Shown piece after piece: positions 4,797 to 6,739 of a DNA stretch of 6,739 nt. The stretch's first letter is position 1, and each line of letters begins with the position of its first letter. The position numbers were made by a program, and so were the translations under genes. The DNA is from Bifidobacteriaceae bacterium (GTDB lineage Bacteria > Actinomycetota > Actinomycetes > Actinomycetales > WQXJ01): the NCBI GenBank assembly GCA_031258055.1, contig JAIRNM010000281.1, positions 1 through 6,739 on the forward strand. The letters run 5' to 3'. Below the pieces are notes generated by a model. It did not search any database and was not told where the DNA came from. It saw only the letters and a program-made list of their open reading frames with translations.

Positions 4797-6593
4797 TCAG
4801 GCCGGTTCAAGCGCAAGCGGCCCGAAGTCCTTCACATAGCGGTACATGACCAGCGGATAAGCGCCGAGTTCTTCGCCCATTGACTGACGGTATTCGGCCC
4901 ACAAAGTGTTGGCGAAGGCGGTCAGCGCAATCCACTTGTAGAGCCGACGCTGCTCTTGGGGCCCAGCCGGGCGGCCCAGATAAAGATCCAATAGCTCCCG
5001 CACCTGTTCTAGTTCCATCCCGGCCGCGACCGCGAAGGAGGCCAGGTCGCCCAACGGGTCGCCCATGCCAGCTAGCTCCCAGTCGATCAGCCGAACCGAT
5101 CCGTCCGGTAGGACCAAGACATTCGACTCGGTGAAGTCGCCATGGGTCAGAACCGGCCTGGCGTCCGCCTCCGTCGGCAGTGCCGCTAGCCGCTCCACCA
5201 GCGCCACCACCGCCGCGTAGTCCTGGAAGCGGATGGCACCGCGCCCTTCGCTCAGTCCCCGCAGCCTGACAATATCCTCTACAGGGTCGCGCCGATGCGC
5301 CACGAACAGTCCGGCTTCATGTGCTTTCTTCAGGCCGCCGATGCCGTCAAGTAACTCTTGCCGCACCGTAGCATCCAGCCGCCGGGCACCTGAGCAGTAA
5401 CGAGTGATGCGGTGCCCGCTGACCGGATCAAACCAGACAATCTGGTCGGTCAAGTTCAGGTGTTCCAGAGCGGAGTAAGCCGCCTGTTCAGCGGCCCGGT
5501 CAATCCACTCGTTGGCGCCCTCCTGCGGCATCCGGTATACGAAGTCATGGCCGTTGACAGTGAACCGGAAACTGGCGTTCGTCAAACCATTCTTGAGCGG
5601 TTCGATGGCTCGGATTTCGCCTTCGCGGATATCCAAAGCGTCCGCGATCCGCGCCATGATGGCGCTGTTCGTCCGGTCCTGGTAGGACTGGTCGAATTCA
5701 CGTAGTTCAGCTAGGCTCTCGAATTCGCGGACGCCGTGTGTGCCCATGCGCTTAACCTGAATCGGGAGCTGGTCCAGGTTCTCTTTGATGACGTGCTCAA
5801 AGTACCAATCCTCCGTGCCGGGCGTGGCGTAAGCCTCCTCCAGCAGCGTTCTGAACTGGGCGGAAAATTCGCGCGTGAAGTGGCCAGGACCCACCACTGC
5901 CCAAGCGTCATGACCGCCAATATCAAGTCGCTTGATTCTGCCCTTCGCGCCGAATGTGACCACCCATTCGCTGGTCGGACCCTCAAAATAGAGGCCTGAC
6001 AGCCACGAGTCCGGCTCCCAACGGTGAAACATATTGTGTTCCATCCAATTGTCCGCCACCAGAATGTAGCTGGAGGAAAGATACTCGCGGGCGTGATAAA
6101 GGGAGGCCAGGTTGTTCTTCGAGGAATACTCCGGGTTGAAAAGCAACTTGACGCCGAACTTATCAACCAGATACTCGAAGCGTTCTTTCATATAGCCCAC
6201 AACCAGGATGATTTCCTCAATCCCGGCTTCGCGTAGCTGCCGGAGTTGGCGTTCCAACATCGGTTCGCCGTGAACTTCAAGCAGGCCCTTGGGTGTTTCC
6301 AGTGTCAGCGGCACGAAGCGCGACCCGAATCCAGCCGCCAAGACAATGGCGTTGTCAACTTTGAAGTTGTCCAGGTAGGCACGCCCAGCGGCGGTCAACT
6401 CCAAGTTGCTGGCTGAGACGTAACCAGCCTGGGCGGCTTGACGGACAAGGGAATTGGCTTTCCCCAGCGAAATGCCTAGAGCGGCGGCCAACTTGCGCTG
6501 CGTGATTGATTCACCACGCCCAGACGCTTCGGCCGCGGCCCGGCAAACCAGAGCAATCATGTTCACATCAGCACTGTAACGGCTTCGCTCCAA
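4797..6593 (-). CDS. licC: trifunctional protein: winged HTH, LicC-type phosphocholine cytidylyltransferase, LicA-type kinase
   Basis: Predicted 598-residue protein. Residues 1-75 form a winged helix-turn-helix, with ITQRKLAAALGISLGKANSL as helix-turn-helix and LELTAAGRAYLDNF as wing end. Residues about 80-305 are a nucleotidyltransferase: AIVLAAGFGSRFVPLT (82-97), PKGLLEVHGEPMLERQ (101-116), the metal-site region LVADNWME (178-185), and WYFEHVIKENL with FESLAELREF near the end, as in LicC enzymes that make CDP-choline from phosphocholine and CTP. Residues about 306-598 are a full choline-kinase-like domain with GLTNASF (336-342), HGDFTESN (484-491) and LIDWELAG (502-509). All key motifs are present, so kinase and cytidylyltransferase steps could occur on one chain, with possible regulation by the HTH. 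The TTG start at 6593 has only a short TAAGG upstream; ATG at 6560 (Met12) is a real alternative that keeps the HTH. The gene converges on licB with a 31-bp gap. Confidence -1.
   Translation of the reverse strand: MERSRYSADVNMIALVCRAAAEASGRGESITQRKLAAALGISLGKANSLVRQAAQAGYVSASNLELTAAGRAYLDNFKVDNAIVLAAGFGSRFVPLTLETPKGLLEVHGEPMLERQLRQLREAGIEEIILVVGYMKERFEYLVDKFGVKLLFNPEYSSKNNLASLYHAREYLSSSYILVADNWMEHNMFHRWEPDSWLSGLYFEGPTSEWVVTFGAKGRIKRLDIGGHDAWAVVGPGHFTREFSAQFRTLLEEAYATPGTEDWYFEHVIKENLDQLPIQVKRMGTHGVREFESLAELREFDQSYQDRTNSAIMARIADALDIREGEIRAIEPLKNGLTNASFRFTVNGHDFVYRMPQEGANEWIDRAAEQAAYSALEHLNLTDQIVWFDPVSGHRITRYCSGARRLDATVRQELLDGIGGLKKAHEAGLFVAHRRDPVEDIVRLRGLSEGRGAIRFQDYAAVVALVERLAALPTEADARPVLTHGDFTESNVLVLPDGSVRLIDWELAGMGDPLGDLASFAVAAGMELEQVRELLDLYLGRPAGPQEQRRLYKWIALTAFANTLWAEYRQSMGEELGAYPLVMYRYVKDFGPLALEPA
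6554..6568. promoter_or_regulatory. copy of the licA-promoter sequence block at the licC-type gene start
   Basis: CAATCA followed directly by TGTTCACAT (plus strand) repeats the text at 2068-2085, where the same two blocks are separated by CTG. It overlaps Met12 of the licC-type gene. It could be a shared regulator site, but the match is short and lacks the second arm of the inverted repeat. Confidence -1.
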
Positions 6594-6739
6594 GCCTTAG
6601 CCATCTCGCCTGCCCCGGCCGAGCGCTGTCGCGGTCTGAGCCAACGCTCGGCCAGGGACGGCCGGGCAACAATTCGCATGGATCTACCAGCCCCCAACTG
6701 GGCGGCCCCAATGGGTTCGCGCCCGGCTGAATCCAGGGC
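6594..6739. other. upstream region of the licC-type gene, no gene recognised
   Basis: This 146-bp stretch to the right edge carries the leader and presumably the promoter of the minus-strand licC-type gene. I find no convincing -35/-10 pair on the minus strand and no coding text I recognise. Its one clear feature is an inverted repeat at 6617-6653. Confidence -1.
6617..6653. repeat. perfect 9-bp inverted repeat GGCCGAGCG / CGCTCGGCC
   Basis: The arms at 6617-6625 and 6645-6653 are perfectly complementary around a 19-nt loop. It lies 24 nt upstream of the TTG start of the licC-type gene. In RNA it would be a strong leader stem-loop; in DNA it could be a binding site. No U-run follows on either strand. 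Confidence -1.

Noticed and set aside
5711..6166. Minus-strand 151-residue frame within the licC-type gene
   Set aside because: It is an alternate frame of the cytidylyltransferase region, where the true frame carries all family motifs.

Overview
The window comes from a high-GC Gram-positive genome, most likely an actinobacterium and plausibly a host-associated one. The signs are strong GC bias at third codon positions, GTG and TTG starts, Ala/Arg/Pro-rich proteins, and a phosphocholine (Lic-type) gene set. The species cannot be named from the sequence.

Region 1 (about 1-2010) is accessory DNA made of broken genes around one intact toxin-antitoxin module. It starts at the left edge with the C-terminal part of a tyrosine recombinase (minus strand) whose first catalytic Arg position reads Pro. 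A relic of a PfkB/ribokinase-type sugar kinase follows (plus strand), with no N-terminus and an internal deletion plus frameshift. Next is an intact minus-strand operon of a RelB/DinJ-type antitoxin and a PemK/MazF-type toxin with a good promoter and ribosome-binding sites. After it come a decayed VapC-like PIN-domain fragment (plus strand) and a 136-bp tandem repeat of about 2.3 copies. Each full repeat copy contains a long imperfect inverted repeat. A short GGGGTTGGTC repeat closes the region.

Region 2 (about 2036-6739) is a phosphocholine-activation locus. Two plus-strand genes overlap by ATGA: a LicA-type choline kinase, and a LicB-type DMT-superfamily transporter with an unusual C-terminal extension. 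The extension is a Pro-Thr-Asp repeat linker followed by a domain that looks like a winged helix. A convergent minus-strand gene ends 31 bp away. It encodes a three-part protein: N-terminal winged helix-turn-helix, LicC-type phosphocholine cytidylyltransferase, and a second LicA-type kinase domain.

Together the genes could import choline (LicB), phosphorylate it (two kinase domains) and activate it to CDP-choline (LicC domain). A LicD-type transferase that would place phosphocholine on a surface glycan is not in the window. The points most worth a second look are the transporter with an apparent winged-helix tail, the pairing of two winged-helix proteins in one small locus, a sequence block shared by the two ends of the locus, and the structured 136-bp repeat.
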